A stretch of DNA of 11,133 bases, from the NCBI GenBank assembly GCA_026981635.1, contig JALSIF010000274.1, positions 1-11,133 on the forward strand. The letters run 5' to 3'. A program made the translations under genes and the position numbers. Each line of letters begins with the position of its first letter. Position 1 is the first letter of the stretch. Of this stretch, positions 1 through 6,215 are shown one piece after another. The notes under the pieces are model-generated. The model had not been told where the DNA came from. It saw only the letters and a list, made by a program, of their open reading frames with translations, and did no database searches. This DNA comes from a bacterium (GTDB lineage Bacteria > 4484-113 > JALSIF01).

Positions 1-100
1 CAGCTTCGGGGTTGAGCTGGAGCCTGAGGTGATCTACCTCGGGCCGGCGGAGGAGGCGGTGGTCTACCTCTATGGCCAGGACTACCCCTTTGCGTACTGA
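1..100 (+). CDS. murB: C-terminal end of UDP-N-acetylenolpyruvoylglucosamine reductase (MurB), partial
   Basis: This is the 3' end of a gene that starts outside the window. The reading frame with codons from position 2 stays open for 32 residues to the TGA at 98-100. It reads FGVELEPEV then IYLG, which resembles the last conserved strand of MurB, where a Phe-Gly-Val-x-Leu-x-Pro-Glu-Val segment precedes a short tail. MurB reduces UDP-GlcNAc-enolpyruvate to UDP-MurNAc with NADPH in the cytoplasm. Its place directly before ddl and ftsQ fits the common dcw order. The tail after the conserved segment, about 18 residues ending in PFAY, is longer than I would expect. It overlaps the next gene by 29 bases. 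The call rests on one short motif plus context, so it is moderately secure. Confidence 0.62.
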   Translation, partial: SFGVELEPEVIYLGPAEEAVVYLYGQDYPFAY

Positions 101-1109
101 TCTAATCGGTACCACCCGGGCCCCGCGCCTGCTCCGGCTGGTGGAGAACACCGAGAAGCACCGCGCACAACTGAGGTCCCTCAACATCGCGGTGGTGGCG
201 GGGGGCTTCTCGGAGGAGGCGGAGGTAAGCCTCAAAAGCGGCACCTCGGTATATCACGCCCTCCTCCAGCGGGACTACCGGGCTGAGCTGATTGAGCTTG
301 GTCCCATGAACCGGGGCCAGATCAGCCGGCTGATTGAGTTTGACCTGGCGGTGAACATGCTCCACGGCGCCTTCGGGGAGGACGGCTCCTTTGAGGGGCT
401 GTGCCGGATGCTGGGCATAAGGAGCCTGGGCAGCCCGGTGGAAGCGGCCGCCCTCACCTTCAACAAGGACCTCACCAAGCGGATCTTTACCGCCATGGGT
501 ATCCCCACCCCTCCCTGGACAGCCATCCGCAGCCGCGAGGAGCTGGAGGCCAAGCGGGAGAGGCTGGCAGAGCTGGGTCCCCCCTGGGTGGTGAAGCCCA
601 TGGCCAGCGGCTCCTCCATCGGGGTAAGGCAGGTGGGAAGGGGCGAAGATCTCTCCGCCGCAGTGGAGAAGACCCTGGCGGAGTTCCGCGCCGCGGTGGT
701 GGAGAGCTACATCCCCGGAAGGGAGCTGACCGTGGCGGTGGTGGGAGTAAAGGAGCCCTTCGCCCTGCCGGTGGTGGAGATCGCTCCCAAGGAGGGCTGG
801 TATGACTACCGCCACAAGTACGAGAAGGGGGCCACCGAGCTGATCTGCCCCGCCCGCCTGGAGAGGCGCATCGCCGAGCGGTTGATGGCCCTGGCCGAGG
901 AGGCCTACACCGCGCTGGGGGTGCTGGTGCTCGCCCGCTTTGACGTACGCCTGGGAGAGGACGGGGAGGCCTTCTTTCTGGAGGTAAACACCATCCCCGG
1001 GTTCACCTCCACCAGCCTCTTTCCCACTGCCGCCGAGGGGGTGGGGCTGGGCTATGGGGAGCTGATTGAGTGCCTGCTATATCTGAGCTACTTTGAAAAG
1101 GAAGGCTGA
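72..1109 (+). CDS. ddl: D-alanine--D-alanine ligase
   Basis: ATP-dependent cytoplasmic ligase that joins two D-alanines for the peptidoglycan stem peptide. The ATP-grasp layout is complete. The N-terminal GGFSEEAEVSLKSG lies near residues 44-57, with E49 matching E15 of E. coli DdlB. LHGAFGEDG is at 97-105, the phosphate loop SGSSIGV at 179-185, and the omega-loop YDYRHKY at 244-250. Metal-binding residues D291, E304 and N306 lie in RFDV and LEVNTIPG. The product is 345 residues, longer than the usual 300-320, because about 35 residues precede the first conserved strand (LNIAVVAGG). The start at ATG 72 has a GGAGGAGG run about 14 bases upstream, which is far. GTG 141 (V24) is an alternative but has no better ribosome site. 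It overlaps murB by 29 bases and ftsQ by 17, so translation is probably coupled. Confidence 0.95.
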   Translation: MARTTPLRTDLIGTTRAPRLLRLVENTEKHRAQLRSLNIAVVAGGFSEEAEVSLKSGTSVYHALLQRDYRAELIELGPMNRGQISRLIEFDLAVNMLHGAFGEDGSFEGLCRMLGIRSLGSPVEAAALTFNKDLTKRIFTAMGIPTPPWTAIRSREELEAKRERLAELGPPWVVKPMASGSSIGVRQVGRGEDLSAAVEKTLAEFRAAVVESYIPGRELTVAVVGVKEPFALPVVEIAPKEGWYDYRHKYEKGATELICPARLERRIAERLMALAEEAYTALGVLVLARFDVRLGEDGEAFFLEVNTIPGFTSTSLFPTAAEGVGLGYGELIECLLYLSYFEKEG

Positions 1110-1854
1110 GGAGAGCCTGCGCAACCTGCTGGTGGGGGCGGTGCTGGTCCTGCTGGCAGTTTCGCTGGTGGTCTGGCTGGTGAGGGGAGGCTACCTCTGG
1201 TTTGTCCCCCAGCGGTTGGCGGTGGTGCGGATTGAGGGCCATTTTGTCTACCCGGGGAGGGAGCTCATCAACCGATCCGGTCTCCGCCTGGACCACCCCC
1301 TCACTCCCCGCGACCTTGCCCTGGCCCGCCAGAGCCTTGAGGAACTCCCCCTGCTGGAGCGGGCGCGGATGCGCTGGCGGAGGGGGGGGCTGACCATCTC
1401 GGTAAGGGAGCTTCTGCCCGTCGCCCTGGTCAAGGTCTCCGGTGCCTACTACCTGCTGCTGGAGGACGGGCGGGTGATTCCCCGGGAGGCGGCCGAGGGG
1501 AGGGAAGCGGTGCTCGCCCGCCTGCGCACCGTGCCCACCCTGGTGCTCAGCGACCCCCTGCAGAAGGAGGACAGCGTACTGCTCAGCAAGGCCCAGCGGG
1601 CGCTGGCTGCGGCGGTGGCCTTCGGCCGGCCGGTGGCCAGATACCTGCGCCTCACCGAGCAGGGGGAGCTGGTGCTGGAGCTCAAGGACGGCTCACGCAT
1701 TGAACTGGGCAGCCAGGCGGATGGTCTTGAGCTTAGGGTAGTGAGGGGGATTGAGGTGTGGCGCGCCCTCCACAGCCGGAGCCGGGGCGGACCGCTGAGC
1801 ATTGACCTGGCCACCTCCGAGGGGGTGGCCTATGTTAAGTTAGAAAGAAGCTAG
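1093..1854 (+). CDS. ftsQ: Cell division protein FtsQ/DivIB, POTRA domain
   Basis: Single-pass membrane protein that, in the family, bridges the FtsBL pair and the septal synthase complex at the division site. A short basic N-terminus (MKRK) is followed by one hydrophobic helix at about residues 11-30. A FtsQ-type POTRA domain follows at about 42-112, with the typical LAVVRIEGHF opening, a Gly-Leu-x-x-Asp-x-Pro turn, and the VRELLPVALVK closing strand. The FtsQ/DivIB C-terminal domain covers about 115-250. Its 253 residues are normal for the family. The start is TTG at 1093, inside the end of ddl (17-base overlap), with no clear Shine-Dalgarno sequence, which suggests coupling to ddl. Identity rests on topology, POTRA pattern and position before ftsA/ftsZ. 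Confidence 0.88.
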   Translation: MKRKAEESLRNLLVGAVLVLLAVSLVVWLVRGGYLWFVPQRLAVVRIEGHFVYPGRELINRSGLRLDHPLTPRDLALARQSLEELPLLERARMRWRRGGLTISVRELLPVALVKVSGAYYLLLEDGRVIPREAAEGREAVLARLRTVPTLVLSDPLQKEDSVLLSKAQRALAAAVAFGRPVARYLRLTEQGELVLELKDGSRIELGSQADGLELRVVRGIEVWRALHSRSRGGPLSIDLATSEGVAYVKLERS

Positions 1855-1870
1855 GAGAGCCAGTCGCCAG

Positions 1871-2431
1871 ATGGAGCCGCACACCACAGACTCGCCCGCT
1901 GCCCGCTGGGTCACCCTCGCCTTGGGACTGATCGCCCTTGCCCTCACCATCGGGGTATTGGCGGCCACCAACCCGGCGGGAGGGGCAGGAGGCAGGCTTA
2001 AAACCATGCTCTCGCAGGCCGGCTACCTGCCCCTCTCCGGCCCCGGCCTGGTCATCACCCTTGACGACAGCGGCGACCCCACCCGCGGGGAGGAGGGGAT
2101 TCTGCACGAACAGGACCTGCTCATGCTGATAAACGAACTGCGGGCGGCCGGGGCCAGGGCCATCTCCATCGGTGACGGCAAGCGGGAGGAGCGCATCACC
2201 GCCCTCTCCACCGTGCGCTGCGTTGGTCCGGTGGTGCTGGTCAACCAGACCCAAATGGTCCCCCCCCTCACCATCAAGGCGCTGGGTGATCCGGAGAGGC
2301 TGATGGCAGCCCTCTCCACGGCGGGGGGGGTGGTGGACCTGCTCAGGGCGGCGGGGCTCAAGATCTCCCTGGGGGGGCGCGACCATCTCACCCTACCCGG
2401 ACAGCCCGGGGTGGAAGGAGGAGAGTGGTGA
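1871..2431 (+). CDS. DUF881 family membrane protein (YlxW/YlxX-like)
   Basis: The function is not established. The protein has 186 residues: a hydrophilic N-terminus, one membrane helix at about 12-32, then an extracytoplasmic DUF881 domain. DUF881 features visible are SGPGLVITLDD (56-66), HEQDLLMLINELRAAGARAISIG (about 79-101), a VGPVVLVN strand (118-125), PPLTIKALGD (131-140), and a C-terminal segment with GGVVDLLRAAGLKI. Family members are commonly about 230-260 residues with a coiled coil between helix and domain. Here the linker is only about 20 residues, so this is a compact form. The ATG at 1871 has AGGAG about 12 bases upstream. It lies 16 bases after ftsQ and overlaps ftsA by 4 bases, so it is co-transcribed with division genes. 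Similar genes sit between divIB and ftsA in Bacillota. A division or wall role is inferred from context only. Confidence 0.8.
   Translation: MEPHTTDSPAARWVTLALGLIALALTIGVLAATNPAGGAGGRLKTMLSQAGYLPLSGPGLVITLDDSGDPTRGEEGILHEQDLLMLINELRAAGARAISIGDGKREERITALSTVRCVGPVVLVNQTQMVPPLTIKALGDPERLMAALSTAGGVVDLLRAAGLKISLGGRDHLTLPGQPGVEGGEW
2416..2421 (+). promoter_or_regulatory. Shine-Dalgarno site deciding the ftsA start
   Basis: A perfect AGGAGG lies within the end of the DUF881 gene. Two GTG codons follow in tandem at 2425 and 2428. The spacing is only 3 bases to the first and 6 to the second, so GTG 2428 is the better start. It also gives a 4-base GTGA overlap with the upstream stop codon. Confidence 0.75.
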
Positions 2432-3702
2432 GCGGGGAGGTGTTTGCCTGCCTGGACCTGGGCTCCTCCAAGCTGGCCGCCGCAGTGGTCCAGCGCGCCC
2501 CCGATGGCCGGCTCTGGGTCAAGGGGGTCAGGGTTGAACAGAGCTCGGGCATCCGCAAGGGGACCATCCGCGACCTGTCGGTGACCACCAGGGAGGTGGA
2601 CGCCGCCCTCTCGGGAGCGGCCTACGCCGCCGGCCTGAGCCCCCGCCAGGTCTGGGTAGTCCTGAACTGTCCCCACATCCTCTCCCTCGCCCGCCGGGCC
2701 AGCCTAAGTTTAGAGAACGGGGGCGAGGTTAGTGAGGAACACCTGTCGGCCCTGCGTGAAAGAGCCCGCCCTGCCGAGATCCCTGCCGGCTATGGGGTGA
2801 TTGACCAGCTGGCCAGAAGCTATACCATTGACGATGAAGAGATCACCGGTTCGCCGGTGGGCATGTACGGCCGCCGGCTGGCCGGGGAGTTCCTCTTTCT
2901 GCTCGGCCCGGAGGCCCAGATCCACAACCTGGAAAAGGTTCTCTCCCAACTGGACCTGGAACTGGCCGGCCTCATCTACGCCCCGCTGGCCGACGCCATC
3001 GCCCTGACCACCCGCGAGCAGCGGGAGGCGGGGGTGCTGGTGATTGACCTGGGGGCGGGGGTGACCAGCTTTGCCCTCTACCTGGACGGTTCCCTGCTCT
3101 CCTGTGGGGCGGTGCCGGTGGGCAGCCGCAACTACGACCTGGACATCAAGCACGGCCTGGGGGTGAGCCTAGAGGAGGCCACCCGCATCAAGCAGACCTA
3201 CGCAAGGGCCTACTTCCCCGAGGGCTCGCCGGAGCTGGAGGAAAACATTGAGGTGCGCCACTACGGCAAGCGCCACTTTGAGCGGGTAAGGAAGGCGGAG
3301 CTGGCCCAGATCATCAACCCACGCACCGAGGAGCACATTGAACTGCTGGCCGAGAAGCTCTCCGACCAGCCCCTGGAGGAGGTGCGCGCCGGGGCGGTGC
3401 TCTGTGGCGGGGGGGCAAAGCTTAGGGGGATTGACCAGCGGATCGCCGGGAGGTTGGGCATCCCGGTGGAGGTTGGCCGGATCGGCTCCTTTGCCCACCT
3501 GTCGGAGGAGTACCGGGGGCCGGAGATGGCCAGCCTGATCGGTAGTGTACTCATGCTCCAGGATCACCCCGAGCGGACGGCAGAGGCGGACGGGGGCGAT
3601 GGAGGAGGGCTGATTGCCCTGCTTGAGCGGCTAAATGAAGTGGGCCTCAGCCTCTGGGAGTGGTTCTCCCGCACCGTGCTGGGGGCCCGCAGGGAGCCTT
3701 AG
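2428..3702 (+). CDS. ftsA: Cell division protein FtsA, actin-like FtsZ membrane anchor
   Basis: Actin-fold ATPase that tethers FtsZ filaments to the membrane and recruits later division proteins. Counting from GTG 2425, the phosphate-1 motif CLDLGSSK is at 9-16. The SHS2/1C region follows, with the usual IRKGTI segment at 43-48. The phosphate-2 motif VIDLGAGVT is at 206-214 and the adenosine motif VLCGGGAKLRGI at 325-336. The C-terminal stretch from about 405 (LSLWEWFSRTVLG) is an amphipathic helix of the type that inserts in the membrane. Length, 424-425 residues, is normal. GTG 2428 is preferred on ribosome-site spacing. A Gly/Asp-rich linker (ADGGDGGGL) separates the core from the tail. 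It overlaps the DUF881 gene by 4 bases and is followed by a 67-base gap before ftsZ. Confidence 0.95.
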   Translation: MSGEVFACLDLGSSKLAAAVVQRAPDGRLWVKGVRVEQSSGIRKGTIRDLSVTTREVDAALSGAAYAAGLSPRQVWVVLNCPHILSLARRASLSLENGGEVSEEHLSALRERARPAEIPAGYGVIDQLARSYTIDDEEITGSPVGMYGRRLAGEFLFLLGPEAQIHNLEKVLSQLDLELAGLIYAPLADAIALTTREQREAGVLVIDLGAGVTSFALYLDGSLLSCGAVPVGSRNYDLDIKHGLGVSLEEATRIKQTYARAYFPEGSPELEENIEVRHYGKRHFERVRKAELAQIINPRTEEHIELLAEKLSDQPLEEVRAGAVLCGGGAKLRGIDQRIAGRLGIPVEVGRIGSFAHLSEEYRGPEMASLIGSVLMLQDHPERTAEADGGDGGGLIALLERLNEVGLSLWEWFSRTVLGARREP

Positions 3703-3718
3703 ACCGGCCCTCCCCCTG

Positions 3719-3727
3719 TGCTAGTAT
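3719..3727 (+). promoter_or_regulatory. Candidate extended -10 promoter for ftsZ
   Basis: The ftsA-ftsZ gap contains TGCTAGTAT, an extended -10 pattern (TGn followed by a 4/6 match to TATAAT). A very weak -35 (TTAGAC, 3699-3704) lies 17 bases upstream. Transcription would start near 3734, giving about 35 bases of leader before the ATG at 3770. No terminator-like hairpin is visible here, so ftsZ could receive both read-through and its own transcript. It is similar in form to TGATAGAAT before the transketolase gene. Confidence 0.35.
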
Positions 3728-3769
3728 CCTGTCTAACTTCTGCCCCCACGGGCATCAGCGAGCACTGCC

Positions 3770-4987
3770 ATGGGAAAGATTCGCGAGAACGACAAGCTTT
3801 CCGCCTCCCCCCGCCGTCCCGGGGCCAACCTGATCGTGATCGGCGTGGGCGGAGCCGGCTGCAACGCAGTTGACCGCATGCTGGAAGACGGGGTGGAGGG
3901 GGTGGAGTTTATTGCCCTCAACACCGACTTCCAGCAGCTGGAACGCTCCAACGCCCCGCTCAAGATCCAGGTGGGGAGGGACCTCACCAAGGGCCTGGGA
4001 GCGGGAAGCGACCCCGAGATCGGCCGGCGGGCGATGGAGGAGAGTCGGGCCGAGGTGGCAGAACACCTGGAGGGGGCCGACATGGTCTTCGTCACCTGCG
4101 GGATGGGTGGCGGAACCGGCACCGGCGGAGCCCCCATCGTGGCCGAGGTGGCCCGGGAGATGGGCATCCTCACCGTCGGAGTGGTGACCAAGCCCTTCTC
4201 CTTTGAGGGCCGCCAGCGGATGCGCAAGGCGGAGCAGGGGATTGAGGAGATGCAGAGCGCAGTGGACTCCCTCATCGTCATCCCCAACGACCGCCTGCTC
4301 ACCATCGCCGAGCAGACCATCCAGCTCAAAGAGGCCTTCCGGCTGGCCGACGAGATCCTCAAGCGGGCGGTGCTGGGGATAACCGACCTCATCCTCAGGC
4401 CCGGCCTTATTAACCTGGACTTTGCCGACATCCGCACCATCATGAAGGACAGCGGCAAGGCGCTGATCGGGCTGGGCGAGGCAAGCGGGCCAGACTCGGT
4501 GATGGAGGCGGTAAGCACCGCCATAGAAAGCCCTCTGCTGGAGACCTCCATTGAGGGGGCCACCGGCCTCTTGATCAACTTCTCCGGCCCCGAGGGGATG
4601 AGCCTCAACCAGATCGCCCAGGCGGCCGAGCACGTCCAGCAGATGGTGGACGAGGAGGCCAACATCATCTTCGGTGCCCAGATCATCCCCGAGCTGGAGG
4701 ACCGGGTGAGGGTGCTGGTGCTGGCCACCGGGTTCAGCGGCGAGCCCCGCCCCCTGATCCGCGACACCCGCCGCAGGCGGGAAAAGAAGCACACTCCCCC
4801 CACCCTCCCCACCTCCTCCCAGCCCTCCCCCACCCAGGGGAAGGGAAAGGAGGCCAAGGCCGCCGGCTTCAAGGAGACCAGCCCCTCCGCCGACCGTCCG
4901 GTGGAGCGCTCCGCCGGTGAGGGAGGCGAGGTGGAGGACGAGCTAGACGTGCCCACCTTCCTGCGCCGCAGCACCAGGAAGCGCTAG
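3770..4987 (+). CDS. ftsZ: Cell division protein FtsZ, tubulin-like GTPase
   Basis: GTPase that polymerises into the Z ring at mid-cell. After a 19-residue N-terminal tail the core begins with [14 protein letters not shown] (21-34). The tubulin signature [10 protein letters not shown] is at 113-122, the IPNDRLL segment at 171-177, and the T7 catalytic loop NLDFAD at 215-220. The core ends near 330. A disordered, charged, Pro/Ser/Thr-rich linker of about 60 residues follows, and then the conserved C-terminal peptide LDVPTFLRR (392-400), the docking site for FtsA and SepF. Length, 405 residues, is normal. The linker DNA contains a hairpin-forming pyrimidine/purine element (separate entry). ATG 3770 has no strong ribosome site, but it leaves the conserved core intact. 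It is followed after 3 bases by yggS. Confidence 0.98.
   Translation: MGKIRENDKLSASPRRPGANLIVIGVGGAGCNAVDRMLEDGVEGVEFIALNTDFQQLERSNAPLKIQVGRDLTKGLGAGSDPEIGRRAMEESRAEVAEHLEGADMVFVTCGMGGGTGTGGAPIVAEVAREMGILTVGVVTKPFSFEGRQRMRKAEQGIEEMQSAVDSLIVIPNDRLLTIAEQTIQLKEAFRLADEILKRAVLGITDLILRPGLINLDFADIRTIMKDSGKALIGLGEASGPDSVMEAVSTAIESPLLETSIEGATGLLINFSGPEGMSLNQIAQAAEHVQQMVDEEANIIFGAQIIPELEDRVRVLVLATGFSGEPRPLIRDTRRRREKKHTPPTLPTSSQPSPTQGKGKEAKAAGFKETSPSADRPVERSAGEGGEVEDELDVPTFLRRSTRKR
4812..4853 (+). repeat. Pyrimidine/purine inverted repeat inside the ftsZ linker
   Basis: From 4791 to 4835 the + strand is almost pure pyrimidine; from 4836 to 4853 it is pure purine. The halves are complementary. CCTCCT (4812-4817) pairs with AGGAGG (4848-4853). 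CCCTCCCCC (4823-4831) pairs with GGGGAAGGG (4837-4845) in 8 of 9 positions, around a 5-base ACCCA loop. The encoded peptide segment ([15 protein letters not shown]) is unlike the charged Ala/Glu-rich rest of the linker. This resembles palindromic elements of the REP type that settle in disordered linkers, but no second copy is present in the window, so repeat status is inferred. Confidence 0.45.
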
Positions 4988-4990
4988 CCC

Positions 4991-5713
4991 ATGCCCCAGG
5001 GGGCTGGTGAGCGCTACCGGTGGCTATGCGAGCGGGTAAGGGAGGTGGCCGGGGGCCGCCCCATAAGGATCGTCGTTGCCACCAAGTATGCCAGCGATGA
5101 ACAGGTGACCGAGGTGCTCCGGGCGGGGGCCCGGGAGCTGGGGGAGAACTACCCAGAGCGGGCAAGGGAGCGGTTTGAGCTCCTTTCTTCCCAGGGGTTC
5201 AGCTTCACCCGCCATCTCATCGGCCCCCTGCAGTCAAAGAAGGTGAAGCTCATCTGGGGCCTGGTGGACCTCCTCCAGACCCTGGCGCGGGAGAAGACCC
5301 TGCGGCTCATTGAGCGCACCAAACCGCCCGGAGCAGCGCCACTGGATGTGCTGGTTGAGGTAAACATCGCCCGCGAGCCCACCAAGCACGGGGTGATGCC
5401 GGAGGAGTGCATGAGCTTCTGCCGGAAGGTGGCAGATTCGGAGGCGGTGAGGCTTAGGGGGCTAATGGCCATCCCGCCCAAGCCGGAGAGGCCCTCCGAC
5501 AGCCGCCCCTGGTTTCAGGCGATGGTAGAATTGTATGGGCAGGCAAGGAAGGGGTACCTATCTCCGGACAACCCGGTTGACCTCCTCTCCATGGGGATGA
5601 GCCTAGACTTTGAGGAGGCCATCCGGGCGGGGGCCAACATGGTCCGGATCGGAAGCCTCCTGTTTTCCTCGCCCGCCCCAAAGAATCTGTCTGAGCGAGG
5701 TGCTGGACAGTGA
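4991..5713 (+). CDS. yggS: YggS/PROSC family pyridoxal 5'-phosphate homeostasis protein
   Basis: Single-domain alanine-racemase-like barrel that binds PLP without a known catalytic reaction. In the family it buffers vitamin B6 and affects amino-acid pools. The PLP lysine is K32 in VVATKYA (28-34), and the GEN motif is at 51-53. HLIGPLQSKKVK spans 75-86; the family usually has HFIGPLQSNK, so N is replaced by K83. VNIAREPTKHG is at 124-134 and RGLMAIPP at 156-163. The phosphate-binding end has LSMGMSLDFEEAI (199-211) and VRIGSLLF (218-225). Length, 240 residues, is typical. The ATG at 4991 follows AGGAAG with about 8 bases spacing, 3 bases after the ftsZ stop. It overlaps sepF by 4 bases. The ftsZ-yggS-sepF order is common in Gram-positive-type bacteria, although YggS has no proven division role. 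Confidence 0.95.
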   Translation: MPQGAGERYRWLCERVREVAGGRPIRIVVATKYASDEQVTEVLRAGARELGENYPERARERFELLSSQGFSFTRHLIGPLQSKKVKLIWGLVDLLQTLAREKTLRLIERTKPPGAAPLDVLVEVNIAREPTKHGVMPEECMSFCRKVADSEAVRLRGLMAIPPKPERPSDSRPWFQAMVELYGQARKGYLSPDNPVDLLSMGMSLDFEEAIRAGANMVRIGSLLFSSPAPKNLSERGAGQ

Positions 5714-6123
5714 GACTATGGGATTGGGCACTGAATCTGTTTGCCGGACCAGACGAGGAGGGGGAGCTCATTGAGCTGCCCCAGTCCACCAGGGGGGAGG
5801 CTGGCCGGGAGGGGGAGCTCAGGCTGGAGCTTTCCCGCCCCCCCCAGATCAACGTGCTGGTAGCCCGGCCCACCCTAGACCAGGGAGTTCCCACCGACGA
5901 CCTCAACTACTACATTGACCGGCTAAGGAGCGGCTGTCAGGTGATCGTAAACCTCTCCGAGCTTGCCGCCCACGACCCGGAACGGGCCCGGCGCATCTAC
6001 GATCAGCTGGAGGGGGCGCGCATCGCCCTGGAGGGGAAGAGCGTGGAGATCGGGCACCAGGTCTACCTTTTTGCCCCTCCGGGAACCGAAATTGAACTAG
6101 ACGAGCCCCCACCGGCGGTATAA
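5710..6123 (+). CDS. sepF: Cell division protein SepF
   Basis: FtsZ-binding membrane anchor that forms rings or arcs and tethers or bundles FtsZ at the septum. The N-terminus MRLWDWALNLFAG looks like the amphipathic membrane-targeting helix. A charged linker runs to about residue 45. The SepF core follows: INVLVARPTLDQ (47-58), DDLNYYIDRLRSGCQVIVNLSEL (63-85), and a RARRIYDQLEGARIALEGK helix-turn region (92-110), closing with VEIGHQVYLFAPPG. The usual DFL-x-G is DQLEG here. Length is 137 residues, normal for SepF. The start is GTG 5710 with GAGG 9 bases upstream, and the gene overlaps the yggS stop as GTGA. Because the window also encodes FtsA, this organism has two FtsZ anchors. Confidence 0.93.
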   Translation: MRLWDWALNLFAGPDEEGELIELPQSTRGEAGREGELRLELSRPPQINVLVARPTLDQGVPTDDLNYYIDRLRSGCQVIVNLSELAAHDPERARRIYDQLEGARIALEGKSVEIGHQVYLFAPPGTEIELDEPPPAV

Positions 6124-6215
6124 GGGGTAAACCGAGCGGACCCCAAGCCGCCCCCGGCCAAAAAGGGCATGAGAGCCTAGCCTGAAAAATCCACCGACAC
6201 AAGGACCAAGACAAG

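Noticed and set aside
102-815. Minus-strand open frame opposite ddl
   Set aside because: His/Gly-rich translation, no motifs, wholly antisense to a complete Ddl.
3733-4974. Long minus-strand open frame opposite ftsZ
   Set aside because: Ser/Arg-rich low-information translation with no family features. It is a by-product of high GC content opposite a certain FtsZ gene.
6124-6215. Possible promoter or terminator in the 92-base gap before RNase J
   Set aside because: The gap is A-rich near the start codon, but I found no -10/-35 pair or hairpin I could defend.
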